Assembly (NCBI GenBank): GCA_007844125.1
Contig: CM017572.1
Span: forward strand, 34,399,544 to 34,463,543
DNA from: Sinonovacula constricta
Taxonomy: Eukaryota; Mollusca; Bivalvia; Cardiida; Solecurtidae
Direction: 5' to 3'
Length of the DNA: 64,000 bases
In this document: piece by piece, positions 1 to 11,333 of the stretch
Position numbering within the stretch: position 1 is the first letter of the stretch
Layout of the letters: the number at the start of each line of letters is the position of its first letter
Notes under the pieces: generated by a model
Seen by the model: only the letters and a program-made list of their open reading frames with translations
Databases searched by the model: none
Told to the model about the DNA's origin: nothing
Position numbers and translations under genes: made by a program

Positions 1-470
1 ACATCATGGCAGCAATTATAGGGCAATAATAATAATGGCCCAGATGTATAGGGCATAATAAAGTCATGGCAGCAAGTGTATAGCATAATTACATCATGAC
101 AGCAGCATGTGTATGGCATTGCAACGTCATGGCTGCACCGTGTATGGCATAGCAACGTCATGACAGCAATGTTATATGCCATAATCATCATCAGGCAACG
201 GGTGTGGCACAATAAATTCATGGCAGCAATGTGTATGGCATAATACCATCATGGCATTAATGAATAGGGCATAACGTCATGACAGCAATGTATAGGGCAT
301 AATAACGTCATAACAGCATTGTACAGGGCATAATAACGTCATGGCAGCAAGGTATAGGGCGTACTTACGTCATGGCAGCAATGAATAGGGCATACTAACG
401 TCATGGCAGCAATGTATAGGGCATAATAACGTCATGACAGCATTGTGTATGGCATAATAAACGGGGTGTT
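1..470. repeat. 31-bp minisatellite, left block
   Basis: About 15 degenerate copies of a ~31-bp unit built on AACGTCATGGCAGCAATG followed by TATAGGGCATAAT. Copies differ by point changes and small indels, so the array is old. No reading frame or promoter is evident. The same unit resumes at 1265. Confidence 0.9.
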
Positions 471-1264
471 GTTAGTCAGATACGAAAAGGGAGAAAAATT
501 TTCGGCGAGGGATTTGGGGGCCGCATTAGGCATGGGGTCAAGGGGTAAAGCCCCCTGTGGGGGATCAGGGAGCAAAGCCCCCGAAAAAAGTGATTTTCAG
601 CTTTAAGAAAGTGGTCTTAAATTTCTTCCAGAGTCTCCTTCTTCAATATCCCTAAAACCATAGTTTGTCTTTCAAACAATATTTTATCAGTTCATCTTAA
701 AAGAATTCATAACTTTTATCCTTCTTTATTTACTTACAACTAATTAAAATTTGTGCTATGAAAAAAATAAAATTATCAACATATAATATATAGATATATC
801 TGAAAAGGAATATTTTCTTTTTCAAAACCTCACTAAAATTGGTCATTAAAATAGTTTTTTGCCATTGACAATTTAGGGTAAATATTTAGCTTAATACTAT
901 CAAATTATATATGAGTTCAAACAGAGATAAAGGTCTATTTTTTGTTTCTAAAACACCTTTAAGTACTATAAAGATCTGGGTTACTGTTAAGTAGAGTTGG
1001 GAAACATATGCAGACTGAAAGGAGAATTAGAACACAGGGACTATAAAAAGTGTGGCTATATTAATAAACAATATCAGTATGAACAACAACCAAAGGCTAG
1101 TCCATAAATAAAACTAAATTAAGTTAGCATTCTCGAAACAATCCGCATATGTTACATGGAATATCTATTATGTGAAGTCATAAATAAATATACAAACAAT
1201 GTGACTGACGAGAGGACGAGCAAAAGGCCAAGCACAGCCCCACAAAGAAGATGCATGTATCGAA
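471..1264. other. Interruption of the minisatellite, no gene seen
   Basis: About 0.8 kb of mostly AT-rich sequence separates two blocks of the same 31-bp array. It starts with a short GC-richer stretch containing runs of AAAGCCCCC (537-582). It may be an inserted element or the array's original flank. I found no terminal repeats or target duplication at its edges and no convincing coding sequence. Confidence 0.5.
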
Positions 1265-2175
1265 CGGCACCAATGCATATGGCATTATACATCATGTCAG
1301 TAATGTATTGGGCATAATAAAGTCATGGCAGCAGTGTGTATAGCATAATAACGTCATGGCAACACGGTGTAATGGCATAGCAACGTCAGGGCAGCAATGT
1401 ATATAGGACATAAATACGGGTGCATGGCAGCACTGTAAAGGGCATAATACGTCACTGGCAGCAATGTATAGGGCATAATAACGTCATGGCAGCAATGTGT
1501 ATAGCATAATAACATCATGGCAGCAACTTGAATAGCATAATGACGTCATGGCAGCAATGTATAGGGCATAAAAATTTAAAATGTCATGGCAGCAATGTAT
1601 AGGGCATAATAACGTCATAGCTGCCATGTATAAGACATACTTACGTCAAGCAATCAATGTGCATGGCATAATAACGTCATGGCAGCAATGTCTATGGTAT
1701 AATAAAGTCATGGCAGCAATATGTATAGCATAATAACGTCATGGCAGCAATGTGCATGGCATAGCAATGTCCATGACAGCACGGGTGTATGACATAACAA
1801 CGTCACGGCAAGCAATGTATATGACATAATCTCCGCCATGGATGCAATGGGTGTGGCATTATAAATTCATGTCAGCAATGTGTATGGCATAATAACATTA
1901 TGGCAGCAATGTATAGGGCATAATAACGTAATGGCAGCAATGTATAGGGCATAATGATGTCATGGCAGCAAGGATAGGACATGATAACTTCAGGACAGCA
2001 ATGAAAAAGGCATGATAACGTCATGACATCAATGTATATGGCATGATAACATCATGGCAGCAATGTATGTGGCATGATAATGTCATGGCAGCAATGTGTT
2101 TGCCATAACAAGGTCATTTCAACAATGAATATGAAATGATAACGTCATTGCAGCATTGTGTATGGCATATTAATT
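1265..2175. repeat. 31-bp minisatellite, right block
   Basis: About 28 further degenerate copies of the unit at 1-470 (core ACGTCATGGCAGCAATGTAT). One variant near 1541 creates a TGACGTCA palindrome; most copies have AACGTCA instead. The array stops abruptly where LINE-derived sequence begins near 2190. Confidence 0.9.
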
Positions 2176-3028
2176 GCTCATTGCCCTATTATGTGATCTT
2201 CGACAGTCGTATAAAAAGTTAGGTTGCCTACAAAATGAAGCTGTCAGGATAGCTCTATGGCCTCTCAAAACCACACCCATAAGTATTTTGGAGCATGAGC
2301 GCGGGATAACCCCCACCCCCACCCCCACCCGCCCCACTAAGTTTGCCGAGAGATGATCAATCAGTAAGATATTGGGCTAGGGCCCGTTGCAAACAGGACA
2401 ACCCTGTGAACAAAATCTTCGTCACCGGATATTATTACAAAAACTTGGGGAAAGGATCTCAAAAAATACCTTCCCTCCCCTCCCCGCTGAGGTAGATCCT
2501 TGGACCCTGAAAAAGAGATTGATTTAAATTTTACCAAACTTTTCAACAAAAATGACTGCCCTACAAAATCAAGGCATTAAGACTGGACATTCGGACAGTT
2601 CATTATGATTGGGTCAAAATCTATACAGATGGAAGTAAAGATCCACAGAGTGGTAGGGTGGCATCCGCTTTCGGTATTCCTTCAAATGAGCTTTTTCGGA
2701 AAGAATAACAGACAAAACTTCCTACTGTACAGTGGAAATGAAATGCCATTCTGCAAGCATTGAGCTGGGTAAAAGAACAAGAAAAAACAAGATCTGTTAT
2801 ACCCCCGGATTCATTAGGCTCTCTAACTTCTATGGAAAACAACAATAGCAGATCTAGACCTGCAGGTGACCCGTCACACTAGACTCCCAAATTTATTCAA
2901 TATCAAAAAGCATTTAATAAATAAATGGGAACAATACTGCAAAATCATTAATGAAAAAAAGTAAATGTTAGAAGGTAAAAATACCATCACTAAAATGCCC
3001 GACAATTTATTCAGATAACTTTCTGATT

Positions 3029-3299
3029 GACAGATGGGATGGGATTTACCGGCATTTTTGCCGATACTGTGCAGCGACATTTCTATCCTTATAGCACAGG
3101 GGCACTTATGAGGTACCCAGGGACTGAACCCGGCTGGTCTATTATACTGACACCTACAATGCTGTCCCCTGAGCCCCGAGCATTAAGAGGGAAGCCACTA
3201 CTACCATCTTTAAAGTCGTTGGTTTGACCCGGCCAGGGTTTGAACACGCGACCTCCCGTTCCTCAAGTTGACTCTACCACCTGAGCTATTGCGGCCGAT
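3029..3299 (-). mobile_element. tRNA-derived SINE (family B) nested in the LINE
   Basis: Read on the minus strand it begins with a tRNA-like head: GCCGCAATAGCTCAGGTGGT (A box) and GTGTTCAAACCCTGGCC (B box). The body and the GCCGGTAAATCCCATCCC-type 3' end match the copy at 27916-28203. The insertion site can be read from the intact LINE. Imperfect ~12-bp flanks (CTTTCTGATTGA at 3018-3029 and CTTTTGGATTGA at 3300-3311) look like a decayed target-site duplication. Confidence 0.85.
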
Positions 3300-3954
3300 C
3301 TTTTGGATTGAACGATGCATAACTAGACTAAGATTGGGCACAACTCTTCTACCTGGCAATAAAGGACAACATATACTAAACCTTCAGCCGAACTGCTCCA
3401 CGTGCGGAGTTAGGAGTGACGATGGACACCTGCAACTACAAGACGATGGTCACAGGGGGGAGAGGATAAACTAATAACAAACTTTGTTTTTCGGAAAATT
3501 TAACACATAATAAAGAAAATATCCTCTACCTGCCAAAAACATCAGAAAAAAAAAACATATTTAAGGCTCTGGGTAAATTTATTCGAAACAACCAGATGTC
3601 AACTAAAGTATAGAAAAAAAATCCCAACAATTTTCAACCACCTCTCGAAAATGCCTCATCATATAATAAAATATTCTAATATATGATAAAAAAATATCTT
3701 AAAAAATGAATAAATTCTAATTAAAACACCCAACAAGATGCTACAAAAGGATAATATTTTAATATAACTATAGTATAAAAGGGATATTTCACCAGCCCCT
3801 CTCAGAATCGAACTGGGGAACCAGACCGCTTTGATTAATAACACAAATATAAAGTGCTGGCTCGTCCAATAAGGGCTACAGTGGTACACCCCATCTATAC
3901 CAAACTACATTTTAAATTGTAGAACCCCTTGTGCGTGATGTGCAAATTTAAATA

Positions 3955-4330
3955 GTTAACCCGGCTTGCCCGGATCAGCCACGGACCTGGCTCCAACCAG
4001 TAGGTGGTGACTTGGCCCGTGGAAGTTGGTAAGGTCTGATAGGAAAACTATATAGCAATGTAATTAATAACACATCACACATTATATGGTTGCCCGGATC
4101 GACCCACGAACCCGCAGATAGGTGGAAACCCAAAGGTGGAGCCGGGGGGGGGGGGGGGGGGAGTTGGTAGGGACTAATAGGCACACTGTGCCTATGTTAT
4201 TGTAGAACCATAAATTAATGCCCGGATTGTCCGAATCAGCCCGAATCAGCCCTGCGACATGTACCTATACAATGTAGATCCAGGGCTGTGGAAAGTTGGT
4301 AGGGCCTGACAGGCCACAAACTATGTATAT
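3955..4330 (+). repeat. ~130-bp tandem modules in the LINE 3' UTR
   Basis: Three diverged modules begin near 3962, 4092 and 4220. Each has GCCCGGAT(C/T) near its start and GGAAGTTGGTAGGGCCTGA or a variant near its end. An 18-base G run interrupts the second. Equivalent modules lie on the minus strand at 47045-47400 in the longer LINE copy, which assigns them to the element's 3' UTR. Confidence 0.75.
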
Positions 4331-4965
4331 ACTTTCCTGTTGTGAACCTTAAAATTCAAACCACATCCCGCAGAGGGTGGGGAGACACAAGAACTGATGA
4401 GGCATGATAGGGAGAGATGCTAGGGGCCCTGGTTAAGTTAGCCTATTCATGGATCCATTGAACAACCCTGTTCACCGTCCGATGATATTACCGGGTGACT
4501 TTGAAACTATATGGAAAATGTCATAATTTAGTCCATGGCAACTAATGTCAAACACACGGAAATATAGATAAATACTTCCTTGTAAGGGGCGATGACTACC
4601 TCTGATTTATGCAATTATCGCAAATCCCATCCCTAAGATTAAATATATTTATAAATATTTTATAATACATCAAATACCTGCCATTAATCTCTACCTTTCT
4701 TCTATTAAAAATAATTAAAATACTTAATAAATAATCTTACTGGGAATGGGAGACGACCTTTGTATTTGACAACCATGGGTAGATATGTCTCCCTTCCCTT
4801 CTTTTCCTCGATCTTTCTTGTTATTTTCATGATACTCTTAAAGCTCTGTTTCTTTGGTGCATGTGAACGATAACAATATATATATATGCACCTATGATAG
4901 CCGTTTGTAACTCTTTACAAAAACTGGCAATAAGGATTGAAGTCTACATTTCAATCCCCACTTAA

Positions 4966-5105
4966 AGGTGGTATCCGACAGTTTGGTTCAAAAACAAAAA
5001 CAAAATTTCTCAAACACATAATTCATTGGTACCTGACAAGGTCTTAAAAATGTTGTTAATTGATGCCAAAGATCTGTGTGAATAGTCAAGGATGAACCCC
5101 CAGTC
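4966..5105 (+). repeat. Dispersed repeat D (GGTGGTATCCGACA)
   Basis: Starts with TTAAAGGTGGTATCCGACAG, the diagnostic 5' end of a non-coding family present at least five times in the window (8833, 26697, 30547, 61349). This copy diverges after about 100 bp. No terminal inverted repeat is visible. Confidence 0.7.
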
Positions 5106-5448
5106 GTCATTGCAAACAGGTGTTTCCTGTCCGAGCCACGCTGCAGAGACTAATAGGCTAATTTTACAAAATCTAGTTCAAGAAATATTACATTGTAAAC
5201 TACACATGTATTATACAGAGGGACATGTATAATAAAAATAACACAGAATGAGTGAGCCACGAGTTCGGCCCTCCAAACCGAACCCTAATCATGATACTTA
5301 ATATGTATAATTATCAAACTTCCGTTTGTGTGACGAATGAATAACAAACTAGCATTTCATTGGCAAATATGTAAAAGAGGTGTGTCAGTCATGATTAATA
5401 AATGATCTGTTAAAAGAGTGGCGATGTGGAGGAAGAGGAGAAGTAAGG
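5106..5448. other. No feature seen
   Basis: AT-rich unique-looking sequence between a dispersed repeat and the GA tract. I see no splice-flanked open frame and no repeat. Confidence 0.5.
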
Positions 5449-5942
5449 GTGAGACAGCCAGAGAGAGAGAGAGAGAGAGTGGGGGAGGAAGGGAGGGAGA
5501 GTGGGAGTGGGAGAGACACACAGAGAGAGACAAAGAGAGAGAGAAAGAGAGAGAGGGAGGGGAGAGAGAGTGGGAGTGGGAGAGACACACACACAGAGAC
5601 ACAGAGAGAGACAGACACAGAGAGACAAAGAGAGAGAGAGAAAGAGAGAGAGGGAGAGGGAGAGGGAGGGGAGAGAGAGTGGGAGTGGGAGAGACACAGA
5701 GAGAGAGACAAAGAGAGAGACAAAGAGAGAGACAAAGAGAGAGAGGGAGAGGAAGGGAAGAGAGAGTGGGAGAGGGAGAGACACACAGAGAGAAAGAGAC
5801 AAAGAGAGAGAGAGAAAGAGAGAGAGGGAGAGGGAGGGAGAGAGAGTGGGAGCGGGAGAGACCACAGAGAGAGACAAATAGAGAGAGAAAGAGAGGCAGA
5901 GAGAGAGAGAAAGAGAGAAAAAGGGAGACAGAGATAGAGAGA
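5449..5942. repeat. 490-bp GA-rich polypurine tract
   Basis: Dominated by AGAGAG with interspersed GGGAGTGGGAGAGACACACA units of roughly 90-100 bp. There are almost no pyrimidines apart from the C of ACAC and the T of GTGG. Several long frames are open on both strands (Arg/Glu-rich or Ser/Leu-rich), which is what a simple purine repeat produces. Not coding. Confidence 0.93.
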
Positions 5943-5944
5943 TC

Positions 5945-8832
5945 ATGATCTAATGTAGTAAGACTATGAACATATAAAAAATGGAAAGACAAACAAATAG
6001 TGTGCAGATTAGATGGAATGTTGGCTAGATGGGGAGAGAAGCTTAATTTACTCACACGTGCTAATTAAAAATCAAACAACTGATTTACTCAAAGTACTGA
6101 AATTAATATTTGTAAAACGAAATCATGACATATTTGATACAGCTGTATTTATATAAATATTTCATAAACCTAGCCTTCGAAACTCCGGAATGAAAGACGA
6201 GGAGATTGTGAAGAGAAATAAGGGAGTAAACAAAGGTTACTTCCCTTTACCTATAAATCGTTCACATTCTACACATGTATATGTGCCCAGTACTCTCTAC
6301 ACTATTTCACTAACCGGGAATGTTGAAGAACTGTCTTCAGGACTGAATCCAGATGGTGGTGGAGGGGGGGAGGGGGTGTAGGGTGGCTGGAGGTCAAAGA
6401 CAAACTTTTCGGCATTATTTTGCAAAATGCGGTATTCAATACAGCCCAGTTGTGTACTTTTTGAAGTTACATAAAATTATACATATAACAGTTTCTTAAG
6501 TACATGTAAACCAAATTCGTCCGATTTCCAGTTGAGCTTAAATTTGCTTTCTATGCAAAGAGTACATTCGATGATGGAGCAAATAAACAAACAAGGACCA
6601 TAGAAACACAACTCAAGATAAGACCAAGAAATTGTCCACATTGTAATCAATAATAATCATTTTGAGAACATTCTTTTACATTGTATGCAACAAGCAACAG
6701 CCAGAATAACTTTGGAGAAAATTACTTCTCATTAATTCGGTTCTTAGCACAGTAACTAGGATTACTAGGCCTATTTAACACTTCCACCAACCCCTCCCTG
6801 AAGAAAATGATAATAAAATCATCGTTTCCTGTCTGAAAAAAGATACAGTACCTATTTTAAGAACATTTAATCTTCTTATTTACAATGAAAATTTGACTCG
6901 TATTTAACAATATACGAATTGTTCTTAAAATTCAACAAACATAAAGTAAGTTCAAATGAACAGAAAAAGTAGCTGAATATAAATTAACATAGTTCCCTCC
7001 CTTGATTATCTACATCTTCCATTGCTGAGTGATCTGCGCGCGTTAGTTTAAAAGCGTCTCTCCGTCAGCGGCTCTCCGCAAGAAGCCTTGCGAACACATC
7101 ATTTCATGTCTAGCTACGCCCCTTTACAAATTTCTCATAAAACTCTCAAAGCACTAGTGTAACTTTAAAGTAAATCAATCTGGCTCCCGTATTGGATAAT
7201 TCAAATTTCGCGCCGAAAAAATGACTGCAAAAACTTTAAAGTAATACTATTGTTGTCATTTTAATAGCTTATGAAAACTATCAAAACGCCAAAAATAGCA
7301 GTTATATACATTTTCGGAATCTATGGCAGATTAACATAGAATACGTTAAATAAACAATTCAAGATTGCATTTATATGTATGAGACAGATGATTATAAACA
7401 CCATCGATTAAAGATAGCCGTAAGTGTTACCTTCAAAAATAGGCAATAAAAAGTCACCACTTAATTAGGGTAATTAACTCTAAATAATTCTAAATTAATG
7501 CTTCGATACTTAAATGTGGAAGTGTCAACTGTACCCGCCTGTTTGTTTATTGCAAGCCCATAGCCAACATACTGGATGGTAGTAAAGTAGAACAATCATT
7601 AAAATCATATAAGTAGATATTGCCAATTTATTATTATTAATGCATAACAATGCGGAAAAATATGTTTTTTGTTGTTTTTTTTTGTATTACTAAACATGCA
7701 TACAGACCATATATGTACATTCATTACTAGCCAGGGACGTAGCGTGGACGAATTTGCCAACTTTTGCACAGGCTGTGTGTTGTTTTAATTTCGCATGCAC
7801 TGTATTGGCTTCGTGTGTCAATTTTGATGCATACCCATGTAATGTTCATTTAAAATAAATCTTACCAGTAATTTAGTATTGTTTGTATAGTCTTATGATA
7901 GAGTTTCTTTCTAGGTAAACATGCTGTTGTTATAATTTTGTTGATATGTTGCTATTTTGTCACAATCCATCATCTGCATTGTGTCTGTTTTTATGAGTTG
8001 TTTAAATTATTGTTATGGAGACTGCTCAAAAGTAAGTTAACCGGTTCAGTGGCGGATTCAGGTTTCCTGGTTAGAAGGGGCGTGAATTTTTAATCATGTT
8101 TTGTCAACCAGAGCTACCAATATTGATAAATGCTTGCCTAAAATCATGTATTTCCATACGTTCCTAAGTTGTGTTGCTATATTTGGGAGACGTTTTGAAT
8201 GTTCAATATTTCTATACTATATATTAACAATAATTGCATAGTGGGCAAACATAACAAATTATTGTTTAAGAACTGCACAACAAAGACAAGTCATATTTTT
8301 ATTCTGACAACGGGTGCATGAGAAGCATTCGCCGAGGATATTTCCTTACATAACTGTCAATGATTTGACCAATGTCCAGTTTAAAGTCACGGTGACAGAA
8401 CAGTAACATCAGAATGTTACAACGCTGCTGTTCCGTCGTGATTCTGTGAGAATTTTTAATAAATCTCTGAGAGGAGTTTGAGGTTCGCAGCTGGCTGCTG
8501 TCACGGACGTTAGTAACAAAAGAGTTAATATCTTTGTAATGTTTGGATACATGCGTTTACATGCTAGACTTAATGTTTTACTGATAGTTAAGGTTCTTAT
8601 TCGCCGTTTTGCCATCGCTTTGTCAACAATTTGATTTCTTGGTAGAAGCTGTCCGAGTCAGGCATGTCATCACGGTAAAATCAGAGAAAGTCGCAAGTTG
8701 ATATTGCGGACAGGGGCGTAGATATAATATGATGTGTACGCATGACCACTAACTCGTAATCGTTTTTGTTTCTTTGAATGAAGATATAACTAGAGTTTAA
8801 GTATAATGTTATTTTACACACATGTATTATTA
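5945..8832. other. Gene-poor AT-rich sequence
   Basis: Nothing convincing over about 2.9 kb. Short motifs such as CAGGGACGTAGCGTGG (7733) and CTACGCCCCT (7116) recall ends of DNA transposons, but I could not pair them into a bounded element. No exon-like frame with splice sites was found. Confidence 0.5.
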
Positions 8833-9080
8833 AAAGTGGTATCCGACATTTTGCCCATATCTAATATATGTAAGAATATCTGACCTCTGTTTGGGGTATT
8901 TGTTCATAATTTCTGTAGAAAAACATCACACTTTAGTCTAAGCTTTGATGATTTTCAACATCATCTCAACTTTGGGACATTAAAATTCGTTAATCAACAC
9001 TTGAAATGTTCAAGAATTGGAATAAGTCATGACATAGTCCTTTATTTCTAATAGGGATATACAAATCCAAGCGGAAATTC
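8833..9080 (+). repeat. Dispersed repeat D copy
   Basis: AAAGTGGTATCCGACATTTT followed by the shared block CTGTTTGGGGT, TTGTTCATAATTTCTG and an ACTTTAGT segment. It is the best match to the copy at 30547 and has the same order of conserved blocks. Confidence 0.75.
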
Positions 9081-9084
9081 TCTG

Positions 9085-10409
9085 GTTATGACCATTTATG
9101 TAAAATTCGATACACACCGATTATTAATACAATGAATAAATCTAATAATTTTATTGTATCTTCAAGCAAAATGTAACAATACGGAGAAAACAAACATTGT
9201 AAATAAGCCATTTTGAGAAATCCAACGGACACGTGGTTCTAGTGGAATAAGTAGAATTAGTAGGAAAACCAAAGATGATTTAGTTACGCATTTTCTTTCA
9301 AACTAATGTCAGTAAGTCACGTGACTGAACAAGTGTAAACGCCTATGCAGTGTTTCTGCGAATGTGCGTTTTCTGCGTTTTTTATGTTTTTATTAGTATC
9401 TGACGCAGTCAGTAGAGCATATTGCGTTTTTTCGTGACGCAAAAAAAAAAGTTACCGTAAGTAAAATTAACCTTTCTCCTACTGAAATCATAAAGATAAA
9501 TGTGAAGATACATGTTAAATGCAATTACACGTGTATATCTAACCAAACAGGCAATGTAGAGTATTAATCGACGAGCAAAAGTTGCAAAGAATCTGTACAT
9601 ATGCTTCCACCAGATACCAGGGTGAGCTAATAGTCCTCAGGAAGAAATTATTTCAAAAGTTCTGATATAACAGTACACTACTTATGCCATATCCGGAGCT
9701 AAGGAAGTAACTATATCGATTTAGAAATCTTTTTCGTGGTGGAAGTAGGGGTACTAGTTGATCACAATAAATATACACCTTACTCTTACTAAGGTAAGAT
9801 TTTTATTGAAGATTTTTATGCTTCATTCTTTGGCGACAATGTGAATGCAGCTGCGTATTCTCCGTACAGTCAGCTAGGAGACTGGCGGAATTACGAAAAG
9901 ACGCAGTGGAATGTTATGTTAAAATACAGAAATAATTTGTGACAGAGTCAACACCTACCTGAACTGAACCGACAATATGGTGTCGGGATATTTTTGAAAC
10001 TAGATCTATTTGTGTTTTACTATTAAATTTTGTATTTCATTGGTAATTATTATGTTTATAAATAAGAAATATAAGTATTTACACGTTTTAACGTGCTATT
10101 CTCTAGCGTTAATACATGTATAGTCTGAGAATTAGGAGGGGGGGGGGGGGGTGTCCCCACTCCCTGTTTCCGCTAGTGCGGTTTAGAAAATACATGAAAA
10201 AAATAAATGGATATTGCATTAATGAAATTATTTACCGATCACGTGTCTGCGGCAGCTCCAAATATAACAAAGTGAATGTCGCAATAATTGCATTTCTAAA
10301 TAAAATCTTCGTTGAAGCAACACTTATTTTTTATTGACACGTAATGTTATACATACTTTTTATGTATGTTCCCTGGATACTTTCTGAAGGAAATGATGAA
10401 GTTCATACC
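9085..10409. other. No feature seen
   Basis: AT-rich sequence with no recognisable exon or repeat. A G12-type run lies just to the right, at 10138-10150. Confidence 0.45.
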
Positions 10410-10412
10410 TTA

Positions 10413-11180
10413 GGCCATGCCAAATTGGAATTTTGTTAAGCGTCAACTCAAGTTTAACAAACCTAGGTACCTATTCACAAAAACACACAAACCGAAAACG
10501 AAAACACAATTGTTTTTCGACAAAAACAATGCATTATATATACATGTATATATTTATTAGAAAAAACATCATCATAATATGAAACAATGGTTTTAATTAC
10601 TTACGAAATGCATACTTTTAGCATGACTTAGTACATATGGTGTAATAAAACAAATGTTTTTTTTTCACGAAAATTATATATTGTATTAATGACACAGCTA
10701 TGGAAACATTGTCACATCATATTTTTTGTAAGTAAGAAGTAATTGTGGAGTAAATGAATTATAATGAGAATACTTATACTTCCATACAATATGTACTATT
10801 ACTGTCCATATACAGTGACATGTACCATGAACCAAGACATGAAATTTATTATACTGGTAATACCGTCATAGTAGAATTAAAAAGTATATAAGTGGCACAC
10901 TTGAGACGTTGGAGATCTATGTTGCAAAATATCAATAAACGTAAGTATATGTAATGTCAACATGTCCATCCTAGCTAGTTTTCACATAAATAAGTACTTG
11001 GTAGTACATGAATGTTTATAGTTTTTAATTATAGTATACATGTAGTTATGTTTTTCTGAATCCCGGAACATCGGAATTATTTAAGAAAATTTCTCCAACA
11101 CATTTGTTTTTTTATTGGATTGAGGTCTCTAAAACCTACGCGCACGCGGACGCTTAACAGAATTCCGATTTGGCATGGCC
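10413..11180. mobile_element. PIF/Harbinger-like MITE, 768 bp
   Basis: The terminal inverted repeats are about 33 bp with two mismatches. The left end reads GGCCATGCCAAATTGGAATT and continues to TTAAGCGTC; the reverse complement of the right end reads GGCCATGCCAAATCGGAATT and continues likewise. Flanking bases are TTA at 10410-10412 and TTA at 11181-11183. A 3-bp TTA duplication with GG-starting ends is the signature of PIF/Harbinger. The interior is AT-rich with no transposase, so the copy is non-autonomous. Confidence 0.82.
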
Positions 11181-11189
11181 TTATTAATA

Positions 11190-11330
11190 GCGTTCATGGT
11201 TTAATGGTTGAAGTAATAGATTCTTAATCCGTGAGTCCTGGGTTTAACCCCAAACTTGACACTAGCCTGCCGTCTTTGCGAGAGACTATTGACTATGCCA
11301 TTTGGGTCATTTAAAATAAAAATTAGTTAA
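11190..11330 (+). mobile_element. Degenerate tRNA-derived SINE remnant
   Basis: GCGTTCATGGTTTAATGGTTG resembles a decayed A-box region, and CTGGGTTTAACCCCAAAC a B box at the right spacing. No clear body or tail follows, so this is a fragment or an unassigned SINE. Confidence 0.4.
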
Positions 11331-11333
11331 AGT

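Larger units (their letters stand above)
2190..4895 (+). mobile_element. Decayed 5'-truncated I-type LINE copy
   Basis: The translated remnants match the element at 45.3-53.6 kb. Near 2215-2300 lies the post-RT segment (LQNEAVRIALWPLK here, LQNQALRIALGALK there). Near 2615-2850 is RNase H with YTDGSK retained. Near 3300-3475 is the C-terminal Cys segment (LGTTLLPGNKGQHILNL). The copy begins inside the RT/RNase H region, so it is 5'-truncated, as is usual after target-primed reverse transcription. It has many stops, frameshifts and an internal deletion near 2865, and is split by a SINE at 3029-3299. Homology continues through the 3' UTR to about 4895 (TCTCCCTTCCCTTCTTTT near 4788 recurs on the minus strand near 45420). 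Confidence 0.88.

Noticed and set aside
1..2175. CRISPR-like regular repeats
   Set aside because: Units are contiguous with no unique spacers; the sequence is eukaryotic.
5357..6055. Several long open frames on both strands over the GA tract
   Set aside because: Arg/Glu and Ser/Leu peptides on opposite strands are the automatic translation of a purine repeat. No unique coding flank or splice sites.
7110..8725. CTACGCCCCT (7116) and CAGGGGCGTAG (8711) as ends of a DNA transposon
   Set aside because: The orientation is wrong (ends point outward), homology stops after ~11 bases, and no target duplication is present.
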